From Sphingomonadales bacterium (GTDB lineage Bacteria; Pseudomonadota; Alphaproteobacteria; Sphingomonadales; Sphingomonadaceae): a stretch of DNA of 64,000 bases. Each line of letters starts with the position of its first letter. Positions within the stretch are counted from its first letter, which is position 1. Under the pieces are notes generated by a model. The model was not told the DNA's origin. It ran no database searches and saw nothing but the letters and a program-made list of their open reading frames with translations. Shown piece by piece: positions 43,855 to 51,833 of this stretch. The position numbers and the translations under genes are program-made. Location: positions 310,001 through 374,000 of the forward strand of contig JAIXPC010000002.1 in assembly GCA_027486415.1 (NCBI GenBank), read 5' to 3'.

Positions 43855-45657
43855 TTACCAGCCGCACTTCTGGCCCTTGTTCTGCTGTTTCAGCCACGTG
43901 TGCAGCGGCGCGAAATAGGCCAGCATCGATTTCCCGCTCATCTGGTCGCTGCCGGTGAACGCTTTCAGCGCCTCCGGCCACGGCTTGGACATGCCCATTT
44001 CCAGCATGGCGTTCAGCCTGGTGCCCACCGCCTTGTCGCCATAGATCGAACAGCGGTGCAGCGGGCCCTTCCAGCCGGCCTGTTTGCACGCGGCTTCATA
44101 GAATTGGAACTGGAGGATGCGGGCGAGGAAATAGCGCGCATAGGGCGTGTTGCCGGGGATGTGATACTTGGCACCCGGATCAAACGCGTCGGCCGGGCGC
44201 GGCACCGGCGGCACGATGCCCTGGTATTTCAGGCGCAGATCGGTCCACGCCTTGTTGTAATCGGCCGGCTTGGTCGCGCCCGAAAACACGCCCCAGCGCC
44301 ATTTGTCGACCAGCGCCGTCCACGGCATGCCCGGCACCTTTTCCATCGCCTGGCGCAGCAAGAGGCCGATATCGCGGCTGGCATCCGGCACCTTGGCCTG
44401 GTCCAGCAGGCCCACCTTCACCAGATATTCCGGCGTGACGTTCAGCGCCGCAAAGTCGCCGATCGCTTCGTGGAAGCCATCGTTGGCGCTGTTCAGATAC
44501 AGCAGCGACTGCTTGTTGTAGGCGCGCTGGTAATAATTGTGGCCCAGCTCGTGGTGGATGGTGACGAAATCGGTCGAATTGACCTTGATGCACATCTTGA
44601 TGCGCAGATCGTCCTTGTTGTCGATGTCCCAGGCGGATGCGTGGCACACCACCTCGCGATCGGCCGGCTTGGTGAACTGGCTGCGCGTCCAGAAGGTGGC
44701 GGGCAGCGGCGCAAAGCCCAGCGAGGAATAGAAATTCTCGCCGGCCTTCACCATCTCGATCGGGCCCATCTGCTTTGACACCAGCAGCTCGCCGATGTCG
44801 TACCCCACGTCGCCGGCACCCTTGGGCGCGACCACGTCATAGATGCTGGCCCATTCCTGCGCCCACATGTTGCCCAGCAGATCGGCGCGGATCGGCCCGG
44901 TTTTCGCCTGCACCGCGTCGCCATATTTCTCGTTGAGCTTGGTGCGCGTGTAGCAGTGGAGATCGGTGTAAAGCGGCTGCACCTCGGCCAGCAGGCGGTC
45001 GATCAGCTTTTCGAAGTCGGCGGCCGGCATGTCGTACCCGGCCCGCCACATCGCGCCGGTATCGGCAAAGCCCAGTTCCTTGGCGCCGGCGTTGGCGATC
45101 TCCACCAGCCGGGCATAATCGCCAGCCATCGGCTTGCCGACGGCGTGCCAGCTTTCCCACATTTCCTGCAGCACCTTGGGATCACGCTCGGTGCCCATCA
45201 GGGCTTCCAGGTCGTTGCCCACCACGTCCTTGCCGCGCGCGGTGCCCTTGCCCTTGCCATAGGTCGATTGCAGGCGCGTCGCGATCTCGGCCAGCTCCTT
45301 GGCGGCGCCCGGCGCATCGGGGGCCGGCAGCACGATGGCCTGGCGCAGCAGGAACAGCTTGCGCGCCGTGTCGGCATCAAGGCCGGTCACGGTGTTGAAC
45401 TTCGCCGCTTCCTTGGCCAGCTTCACCTGCAACAACGTGCCTTCGGCACCGGCATCGGCCGCCATCGCATCGGTATCATCGGTGATATAAGTGGCATTCA
45501 CCCAGAACACGCGTTGCGCCTTGTCGGAATAGGCCGAAAGCTGCGCTTCGGCATCGGCCACGAAGGCCTTGGCGTCGGCGGCGGTCGGTTCGGCGGCCTG
45601 TGCCGCGGCGGGCAGCAGCGCCAGCGCCGATGCAAGGGCGAGTGATTTGATCGTCAT
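43855..45657 (-). CDS. M2 family dipeptidyl carboxypeptidase (bacterial ACE homologue)
   Basis: 600 aa secreted zinc peptidase of the angiotensin-converting-enzyme family. Signal peptide MTIKSLALASALALLPAAAQA. Zinc motif HHELGHNYYQRAYN (HEXXH at about residue 369) with the third ligand Glu in GFHEAIGD about 24 residues on. Probably trims dipeptides in the periplasm. Bacterial ACE homologues are known in Xanthomonas and others; here it is an isolated gene. Confidence 0.94.
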   Translation of the reverse strand: MTIKSLALASALALLPAAAQAAEPTAADAKAFVADAEAQLSAYSDKAQRVFWVNATYITDDTDAMAADAGAEGTLLQVKLAKEAAKFNTVTGLDADTARKLFLLRQAIVLPAPDAPGAAKELAEIATRLQSTYGKGKGTARGKDVVGNDLEALMGTERDPKVLQEMWESWHAVGKPMAGDYARLVEIANAGAKELGFADTGAMWRAGYDMPAADFEKLIDRLLAEVQPLYTDLHCYTRTKLNEKYGDAVQAKTGPIRADLLGNMWAQEWASIYDVVAPKGAGDVGYDIGELLVSKQMGPIEMVKAGENFYSSLGFAPLPATFWTRSQFTKPADREVVCHASAWDIDNKDDLRIKMCIKVNSTDFVTIHHELGHNYYQRAYNKQSLLYLNSANDGFHEAIGDFAALNVTPEYLVKVGLLDQAKVPDASRDIGLLLRQAMEKVPGMPWTALVDKWRWGVFSGATKPADYNKAWTDLRLKYQGIVPPVPRPADAFDPGAKYHIPGNTPYARYFLARILQFQFYEAACKQAGWKGPLHRCSIYGDKAVGTRLNAMLEMGMSKPWPEALKAFTGSDQMSGKSMLAYFAPLHTWLKQQNKGQKCGW

Positions 45658-45684
45658 GGTCGTCTTCCCCAGAAAAATCCCGTT

Positions 45685-46440
45685 CTACAGCGGATGGCCC
45701 AGCCACGCTGCGATGGCCGTGCCGAAATCCGGCTTGGTCACCGCGCTCATGTGGTTGCCGGCAATCTCGACCAGCGCCGCGTTGGGAAGTTCCAGCGCCA
45801 GCGCCGGTGCCGATCCATTGTCCTTGTCATCCGCGCCGCACAGCACCAGGCAGCGCGTGTCGATGCCGCGCAGCACGTCCATCGGCGTCGACACGAAACT
45901 GTTGAGCAGATGGCCGACCGCCACCGTGTCCACCTTGTTCTGCTTCATGAAGGCGGCGGCAAAGGCCTCCGGGCTGCCCGCCGGCCAGCCATCGGGCTGA
46001 TTGACGACGCGCTTGAAGAAATCCGCGCGCTGGGTGCCGCCGATCAACCCTTCCAGCCCCATGCCCGAAATGATCGCCTTGCCCGGCCGCATGCCGCGCG
46101 CCAGCAGCCGCACCAGCGTGCGCGCGCCCATCGAATAACCGGCAATGTCGAAATCCGGCAGCCCCAGCTGGCCGATCACCGCCTCGATATCCATCGCCAG
46201 CACGTCGGCCGGATAGGCGGCGGCCTCATGCGGCGCCGCGCTTTGGCCATGGGCGCGGAAATCCGGCATGATCACCCGGTAGCCGGCTGCCGCGATCTCG
46301 GCTGCCGCGCCGTAACGCCGCCAGTTCATTTCCCCGCTGGAAAACAGCCCGTGCAGCAGCAGGATCGGCCGGCCTTCGCCCAGTTCGGTTACGGCAATCT
46401 GTGCGCCGTCAAAGCCGTGCAGGCGGCGCGGCTCCATCAC
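45685..46440 (-). CDS. Alpha/beta hydrolase
   Basis: 251 aa single-domain hydrolase. Nucleophile Ser in AGYSMGART, oxyanion LLHGLFSSGE, catalytic His in AGNHMSAVTKP, and acid in LVLCGADDKDN. No signal peptide; substrate unknown. Start overlaps the dsbA-like stop by four bases. Confidence 0.9.
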   Translation of the reverse strand: MMEPRRLHGFDGAQIAVTELGEGRPILLLHGLFSSGEMNWRRYGAAAEIAAAGYRVIMPDFRAHGQSAAPHEAAAYPADVLAMDIEAVIGQLGLPDFDIAGYSMGARTLVRLLARGMRPGKAIISGMGLEGLIGGTQRADFFKRVVNQPDGWPAGSPEAFAAAFMKQNKVDTVAVGHLLNSFVSTPMDVLRGIDTRCLVLCGADDKDNGSAPALALELPNAALVEIAGNHMSAVTKPDFGTAIAAWLGHPL

Positions 46441-47207
46441 CGGCCCTTTTCGCTGCGAGCGGCGGCCACAGCCTCTTTCAGCCGGTCATACCCCACCGCG
46501 CCCGACAGGATGCGATTGCCGACGATATAACTCGGCGTGCCGGTCAGCCCCAAGTTGCGGCCCAGCGCGAGGTTCTTGTCCACTTCCGCTTTCAGGGCGG
46601 CGTTGGTGAGATCGGCCGTTGTCTTCGCCTCGTCCAGCCCGACACCCTTCACGATCCCCATCGTGCGCGCGTTGCTCACCCGGCCCGGGCTGTCGAACAT
46701 CGCGTCGTGGAACTTGCCGTAACGCCCTTGCGTCGCGGCCGACAGGCTGGCCATCGCGGCTTCGGTGCTGGCCGGCGAGAGAACGGGGAAATCGCGATAG
46801 ATCACCTGCAATTTCGGGTCTTCGCGCACCAGTTTCCGCACGTCGGCATGGCCCTGCCGGCAATAGGGGCAGGCATAATCGAAAAACACCACCAGCTTCA
46901 CGTCGCCGTTGGGGTTGCCGGCCACCGCGCCCGGGAAGGGGGTTTCGATGGCAGCGCGATTGGCGGCGAGCGCCTTTCGGGCTTCTGCCTGTTCCAGCCG
47001 GGCCACGGCTTCGGGAATGATCTCGGGATTGTTCAGGATATAATCGCGCACGATGGCTTCGATGGCGGCGCGATCCATGCGCTGGGCCGGTGCTGCCTGG
47101 CCAGCGGCCATCGCGGTGCCCGCGCCCAGCCCCGCGCCGGCCAGCCCGATGGCGATGGCGGCGGCCATGCTCAGCCGCCGGTTCCAGAAGCCTGCCATCA
47201 CCGTCAC
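46437..47207 (-). CDS. DsbA-family periplasmic thiol oxidoreductase
   Basis: 256 aa with a signal peptide (MAAAIAIGLAGAGLGAGTAMA), an N-terminal helical segment, and a thioredoxin domain. The redox motif CPYC is at residues 113-116 and the cis-Pro loop is GTPSYIVGNR. Likely disulfide oxidase or isomerase. Overlaps the upstream M48 gene and downstream hydrolase by four bases each. Confidence 0.93.
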   Translation of the reverse strand: MTVMAGFWNRRLSMAAAIAIGLAGAGLGAGTAMAAGQAAPAQRMDRAAIEAIVRDYILNNPEIIPEAVARLEQAEARKALAANRAAIETPFPGAVAGNPNGDVKLVVFFDYACPYCRQGHADVRKLVREDPKLQVIYRDFPVLSPASTEAAMASLSAATQGRYGKFHDAMFDSPGRVSNARTMGIVKGVGLDEAKTTADLTNAALKAEVDKNLALGRNLGLTGTPSYIVGNRILSGAVGYDRLKEAVAAARSEKGR

Positions 47208-48559
47208 CTCTTCCTGCGTTTCTGCTGCAGTTCCAGCGCGTCGCCGGCCACCAGCATGATATCATCTGCCCGGATAAAGTCGGGCGTGCCCGGCGGCAAG
47301 CCCGCCCGCGCCACCCGCGCATTCATCATCGCGCCTACGGCATTGCCCTCCAGCCCGAACCGCTCCGCCGCCGCCAGCGCCGCGCGTGGCTTGTCTCCGC
47401 GCCGGTCATAGATGACGCCCAGCTGATACCAGGTGAACGGATTTTCGCGGTCCAGGCTCACCGCCTTTCGCAGCAGAGGCTCTGCCTCTGCCTGCAGCTG
47501 GGGGTCCTCGCTCGTCACCAGTGCATGGCCCAGCAAGGTCATGATCATCGGCTCGAACGGTGCTCGTGCCACGGCCCGGCGCAGCACCGGCAGGCTGTCC
47601 TGCACCTTGCCCGATTCCAGCAGGATCTGGCCTTCCAGCTCCAGATAATAGGGATCATCGGGCGCCAGTGCGACCAGCTTTGCCGCTTCGGCCATCGCCT
47701 GATCCGGATGGCCTGAACGGTGCCAGGCATAGGCGCGGGCATAGAGCGCCGGCGCGGTGTTGGTGCCTTCGGGATATTGCTGCATGACCCGCGGCGGTTC
47801 TTCGACAAATCCGATCAGCTTGCCCTTGATGCGTTCAAACCGCGCCTGCAACGCCTTGTCGGGCGGGGTGTTCCACGCCGGGTCCTTCTCGTACACCGCA
47901 ATCAGGTTGGCGACGCGGGTGGAGGACAGCGGGTGGGTGCGGGCATATTCATTGTCCTGCGGGATGGCGAGGCGGAATTCCTGCCCCTGCAGCTTGCGGA
48001 AGAAACTGATGCTGCCCTTGCCCGAAATGCCGGCCCTGGAAAGATAGACCGCGCCGGCCTGATCAGTGCGGCTTTCCTGGTCGCGGGTGAAGGCGAGGAA
48101 CTTGCCTTGCGCCGCCGCGGTGCCCATCCCCAAAATGGCCATCCCGGCCTCGCCGGCGCCTGCGGCTACCGCCAGTGCCGCCCCCACCAGCGACAACAGG
48201 GAAATCTTGCTGGCCGGCCCGGCCCCTTCGCCAAAACGCACATTGTGGCCGCCGGCGATGTGGCCCAGTTCGTGAGCAATCACGCCCTGCAGCTCGTTCA
48301 CATTGTCGGCCGCGGTGATCAGCCCGGAATGGATGAACACATTCTGCCCGCCCGTCACAAAGGCGTTGATGCTGGGATCACCGACCAGGATGAACTGCAC
48401 GTTGCGCGGATCAAGCCCGGCCGCTTCTACCAGCGGCCTGGAGATGTCGCGGAAAAACGCCTCCGTCTCGGCATCGCGCAGGATCGACTGCGCCGCCGCC
48501 GGGCCGGGCAGCAGCATCAGCATCAGCGCCATGAAACAGACAAGACCGCGCATCGGCAT
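47204..48559 (-). CDS. BepA-like M48 metalloprotease with TPR repeats
   Basis: 451 aa secreted protease: signal MALMLMLLPGPAAA, HELGH zinc motif in VIAHELGHIAGGHN at about residue 96, NVFIHSGLITAADN, and C-terminal TPR-type helices from about 260. BepA/YfgC relatives control LPS-assembly and BAM quality in the periplasm. First gene of the DsbA/hydrolase operon, which suggests a role with disulfide-forming outer-membrane proteins. Confidence 0.93.
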   Translation of the reverse strand: MPMRGLVCFMALMLMLLPGPAAAQSILRDAETEAFFRDISRPLVEAAGLDPRNVQFILVGDPSINAFVTGGQNVFIHSGLITAADNVNELQGVIAHELGHIAGGHNVRFGEGAGPASKISLLSLVGAALAVAAGAGEAGMAILGMGTAAAQGKFLAFTRDQESRTDQAGAVYLSRAGISGKGSISFFRKLQGQEFRLAIPQDNEYARTHPLSSTRVANLIAVYEKDPAWNTPPDKALQARFERIKGKLIGFVEEPPRVMQQYPEGTNTAPALYARAYAWHRSGHPDQAMAEAAKLVALAPDDPYYLELEGQILLESGKVQDSLPVLRRAVARAPFEPMIMTLLGHALVTSEDPQLQAEAEPLLRKAVSLDRENPFTWYQLGVIYDRRGDKPRAALAAAERFGLEGNAVGAMMNARVARAGLPPGTPDFIRADDIMLVAGDALELQQKRRKR

Positions 48560-48611
48560 TGCCCTTGCCTAGCAGAGTTGAACGGTTGGTGAAGCCTCTG
48601 CCGCTCGGGCC

Positions 48612-50114
48612 TCAGGCGGCGCGCAACGCCAGCGCGCGGCGGCGTTGCACCGATGACCCCAGCCCCAGTGCCTCGCGATATTTGGCCACGGTGCGCCGCG
48701 CGATCTCAAAGCCTTCGCCGGTCAGCAGTTCAACAAGCCTGTCATCCGACAGCACATCGTCGCCCTCTGCCGCAATCAGTTTGGCGATGCGATCCTTTAC
48801 CGCCAGCGCCGATGCCGCCTCGCCGTCGCCGGAACCAACGCCCGAGGTGAAGAAATATTTCAGTTCATACTGGCCGCGCTCGCACAGCAGATATTTGTTG
48901 CTGGTGACGCGGCTGACGGTCGATTCGTGCATGTCGATCAGGTCGGCCACCTGGCGCAGGGTCAGCGGTTTCAGCTGGCTGACGCCCTGTTCGAAAAACC
49001 GTTCCTGCAGCCGCACGATTTCGGTGGCGACACGGATGATGGTGCGGGCGCGCTGATCCAGCGCCTTCAACAGCCAATTGGCGCTGGCCACGCATTCGTT
49101 GAGGAAGCTGTTTGTGGCCTTGTCGGCCCCTGACGCCAGTTCGGCCTGATAGTCGCGGTCGATGATCAGGCGTGGCAGCGTCGCCTGATTGAGGCTGATC
49201 TGCCAGCCGCCATCGGCCCCGCGGGTCACGAACACATCGGGCACAACCGGCGCCGCGGTTTCGCAGGCATATCGCAGGCCGGGCTTCGGATCATAGCGTT
49301 TCAGTTCGCGGATCATGTCGATGATATCGTCACGCTCCAGCCGGCACAGCCGCATCAGGCCGTTGACGTCGCCGCGCGCCACCAGATCGAGATTGGTCAG
49401 CAGTTTCAGCATGGCCGGGTCGCAGCGATCGGCCGCGCGGGCCTGCGCGATCAGGCATTCCGAAAGATTGCGCGCCGCAACGCCCACCGGATCAAACATC
49501 TGCACCTGCGCCAGCACGGATTCGACGTGGGCCGGCGACACGTCCAGCCGGTCGCAGATGTCGTCGATCGGCTCGACCAGATAGCCGGCCTCATCCAGGC
49601 CATCGATGATGAAGCGGGCGATGGCAAGATCGATGCCGTCAAACGCGGCGCTGGCCTGCTGTTCCAGAATATCGGCCAGGCAGATGTCGGTGCCCGCGAT
49701 ACGCTCGAAATCGGGGCCGTCATCCTCGCTGCCGCCCTGCACGGCGCGTTCGCCCCAGTCGGCGGGCTGATCCGTCACGCAGTCGTGTTGGAAACGCTCG
49801 CCCGTGTAATCGGCCTCCAGTGGGCTGTCGCTGCCGCCGATGCCATCACGCAGCAACTGCTCCAGCCCGGTGCTGCTGCTGTCCTCGATGACGGGCATGG
49901 CATCGGGTGTGGCGTCCACACCGCCGGGGCCGGGTGGTTCCGGCGGTTCCGCGCCATCGCCGCTGGCCAGCAGCGGGTTGCGCTCCAGCTCCTCGGCGAT
50001 CCACCCTTCCAGTTCGACGTTGGTCAGGGTGAGCAGCTTGATCGCCAGCTGCAGCTGGGGTGTCATCACCAGCTGCTGCGACTGCCTCAGTTCAAGGCGT
50101 GGCCCCAAGCCCAT
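48612..50114 (-). CDS. rpoN: RNA polymerase sigma-54 factor
   Basis: Alternative sigma factor for -24/-12 promoters. 500 aa: N-terminal Q/L-rich activator region (LELRQSQQLVMTPQLQLAIKLL), core-binding domain, HTH, and the C-terminal RpoN box ARRTVAKYRE at about residue 477. It follows lptB by 33 bp as in most proteobacteria. Confidence 0.97.
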   Translation of the reverse strand: MGLGPRLELRQSQQLVMTPQLQLAIKLLTLTNVELEGWIAEELERNPLLASGDGAEPPEPPGPGGVDATPDAMPVIEDSSSTGLEQLLRDGIGGSDSPLEADYTGERFQHDCVTDQPADWGERAVQGGSEDDGPDFERIAGTDICLADILEQQASAAFDGIDLAIARFIIDGLDEAGYLVEPIDDICDRLDVSPAHVESVLAQVQMFDPVGVAARNLSECLIAQARAADRCDPAMLKLLTNLDLVARGDVNGLMRLCRLERDDIIDMIRELKRYDPKPGLRYACETAAPVVPDVFVTRGADGGWQISLNQATLPRLIIDRDYQAELASGADKATNSFLNECVASANWLLKALDQRARTIIRVATEIVRLQERFFEQGVSQLKPLTLRQVADLIDMHESTVSRVTSNKYLLCERGQYELKYFFTSGVGSGDGEAASALAVKDRIAKLIAAEGDDVLSDDRLVELLTGEGFEIARRTVAKYREALGLGSSVQRRRALALRAA

Positions 50115-50146
50115 TCCAACCCCGTATCCGCCCCCCGGCTCCTGCC

Positions 50147-50917
50147 TTACAGACTGAAATCCTCGCCCAGGTACACGCGGCGCACGGTTTCATCGGCCAC
50201 CAATGCTTCCGGCGTGCCTTCGAACAACACGCGGCCATCGTAAATGATGCAGGCGCGGTTCACGATTTCCAGCGTTTCACGGACGTTGTGATCGGTGATC
50301 AGCACGCCGATGTCGCGCGCCCGCAGCTGCACCACCAGCGCACGGATATCGGCGATGGAGATGGGATCGATGCCGGCAAACGGCTCATCCAGCAGCATGA
50401 TCGACGGGTTGGCGGCCAGCGCGCGAGCGATTTCGACGCGCCGCCGTTCCCCGCCCGAAAGTGCCATCGCCGGCGCAGCGCGCAGCCGGGTGATGTTGAA
50501 CTCCCCCAGCAGCTCTTCCAGCCGTGATGCGCGCACCGTGCTGTCCGGTTCTGCAACCTCCAGAACGGACATGATATTCTGCTCGACGGTCATGCCCCGG
50601 AAGATGGAGGTTTCCTGCGGCAGATAACCGAGGCCCAGCGCGGCTCTGCGATACATCGGCAGGCCAGTGATATCGTGGCCATCCAGCAGGATGCGGCCCG
50701 AATCCGGCGTGGCCAGCCCCATGATCGAATAGAAACAGGTGGTCTTGCCGGCGCCGTTGGGGCCAAGCAGGCCGACAACCTCGCCGCGCCGCACCGAAAG
50801 CGACACGTCGCGCAGCACGACCCGCTTGTCGTAGCGCTTGCCGATGCCATCAACCGACAGGCCGCGCAGCACGCCGCCTGTCTCCTCGCTGCGCTGGTCC
50901 AGAACGTCTACCGCCAT
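50147..50917 (-). CDS. lptB: LPS export ABC transporter ATPase LptB
   Basis: ATPase that powers LPS extraction by LptBFGC. 256 aa: Walker A GPNGAGKTTCFYSI, signature LSGGERRRVEIARAL, Walker B MLLDEPFAGIDP, H-loop DHNV. First gene of lptB-rpoN. lptA and lptC are not adjacent. Confidence 0.96.
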   Translation of the reverse strand: MAVDVLDQRSEETGGVLRGLSVDGIGKRYDKRVVLRDVSLSVRRGEVVGLLGPNGAGKTTCFYSIMGLATPDSGRILLDGHDITGLPMYRRAALGLGYLPQETSIFRGMTVEQNIMSVLEVAEPDSTVRASRLEELLGEFNITRLRAAPAMALSGGERRRVEIARALAANPSIMLLDEPFAGIDPISIADIRALVVQLRARDIGVLITDHNVRETLEIVNRACIIYDGRVLFEGTPEALVADETVRRVYLGEDFSL

Positions 50918-50932
50918 AAATCGAATCAACCC

Positions 50933-50965
50933 CCGCCAATTGGCGCGAAATTTGCATATTGGCGG
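50933..50965. repeat. Nested inverted repeat between lptB and the permease gene
   Basis: CGCCAATTGGCG (50934-50945) is a perfect 12-bp palindrome. The arm CCGCCAAT (50933-50940) is matched again by ATTGGCGG (50958-50965) to give a second, spaced inverted repeat. The divergent intergenic position suggests an operator; the binding protein is unknown. Confidence 0.55.
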
Positions 50966-51077
50966 TAAACTATCGTGAAAGCCGCGTCGCGCCAAGGCGC
51001 TCGGCGCCAGAAACCGCGTGAATTCTATTGCCATTCCGGTGCTTTCCGCCGACACGCGGGGCCCGATGGGAGACGCG

Positions 51078-51833
51078 ATGATCTTCGACGATCCAGCGAT
51101 GCTGGCCTTGCTGCTGGGCGCTGGCCTGTGGGCCGGGGCGCAGAACGCGCTGGCCGGGGGCGGCAGCTTCATCACCCTGCCGGCGCTGATCGCGGCGGGG
51201 CTGGATCCGAAACTGGCCAATATCACCTCCACGATGGCGCTGTTTCCCGGCCAGATCACCACCGGCATCGCCGGCCGCAAGCTGGTGGCGGGGGCTGATC
51301 GCCTGTCGTTCAAGGCGTTGGCGATCATCGCGCTGGCCGGCGGCGTGGCGGGTGCGCTGCTGCTGAATGCGACGCCGACGCGGGTGTTTGCCGCCATGGT
51401 GCCGTGGCTGGTGCTGCTGGCTACCGCCGTGTTTGCCTGGGGCAGTTTCGGGCCCAAGAAATCCGCCGACAAACCGCCGCCGCCGGCGTGGGTGACGGTG
51501 CTCACCCAGTCGACGATCGGTGTCTACAGCGGCTTTTTCGGTGGCGGCGCCGGCATCATGACGCTGGCCAGCCTCACAATCGCCGGCCTGCCGGTGCGGA
51601 ATGCCGGCGGCACCAAGAATGTGCTGGTGTCGCTGTCCAACATGACGGCGGCACTGCTGTTCGCGGTCACCGGCAATGTCGCGTGGATGCACGCGCTGGT
51701 GGTGGGCGCGGGTGCGATGGCTGGCGGCTATGTTGGTGCAAAGGCGCTGGCGATCGTGCCGGAAAAGGCCCTGAAAATCGCCGTGATCGTCATTGGCCTG
51801 GGGTTGACGGTAGGCCTGTTCCTGCGCGCTTAA
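51078..51833 (+). CDS. TauE/SafE (TSUP) family membrane permease
   Basis: 251 aa with seven to eight likely membrane helices and the TSUP repeat motif GAQNALAGGGSFITLPALI and later GVYSGFFGGGAGIMTL. Members export sulfite or organosulfonates; substrate unknown here. The ATG at 51078 has GGGAGA at ideal distance. An ATG at 51066 and one at 51018 are alternatives. The stop overlaps the ftsK stop by four bases in total. Confidence 0.9.
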   Translation: MIFDDPAMLALLLGAGLWAGAQNALAGGGSFITLPALIAAGLDPKLANITSTMALFPGQITTGIAGRKLVAGADRLSFKALAIIALAGGVAGALLLNATPTRVFAAMVPWLVLLATAVFAWGSFGPKKSADKPPPPAWVTVLTQSTIGVYSGFFGGGAGIMTLASLTIAGLPVRNAGGTKNVLVSLSNMTAALLFAVTGNVAWMHALVVGAGAMAGGYVGAKALAIVPEKALKIAVIVIGLGLTVGLFLRA

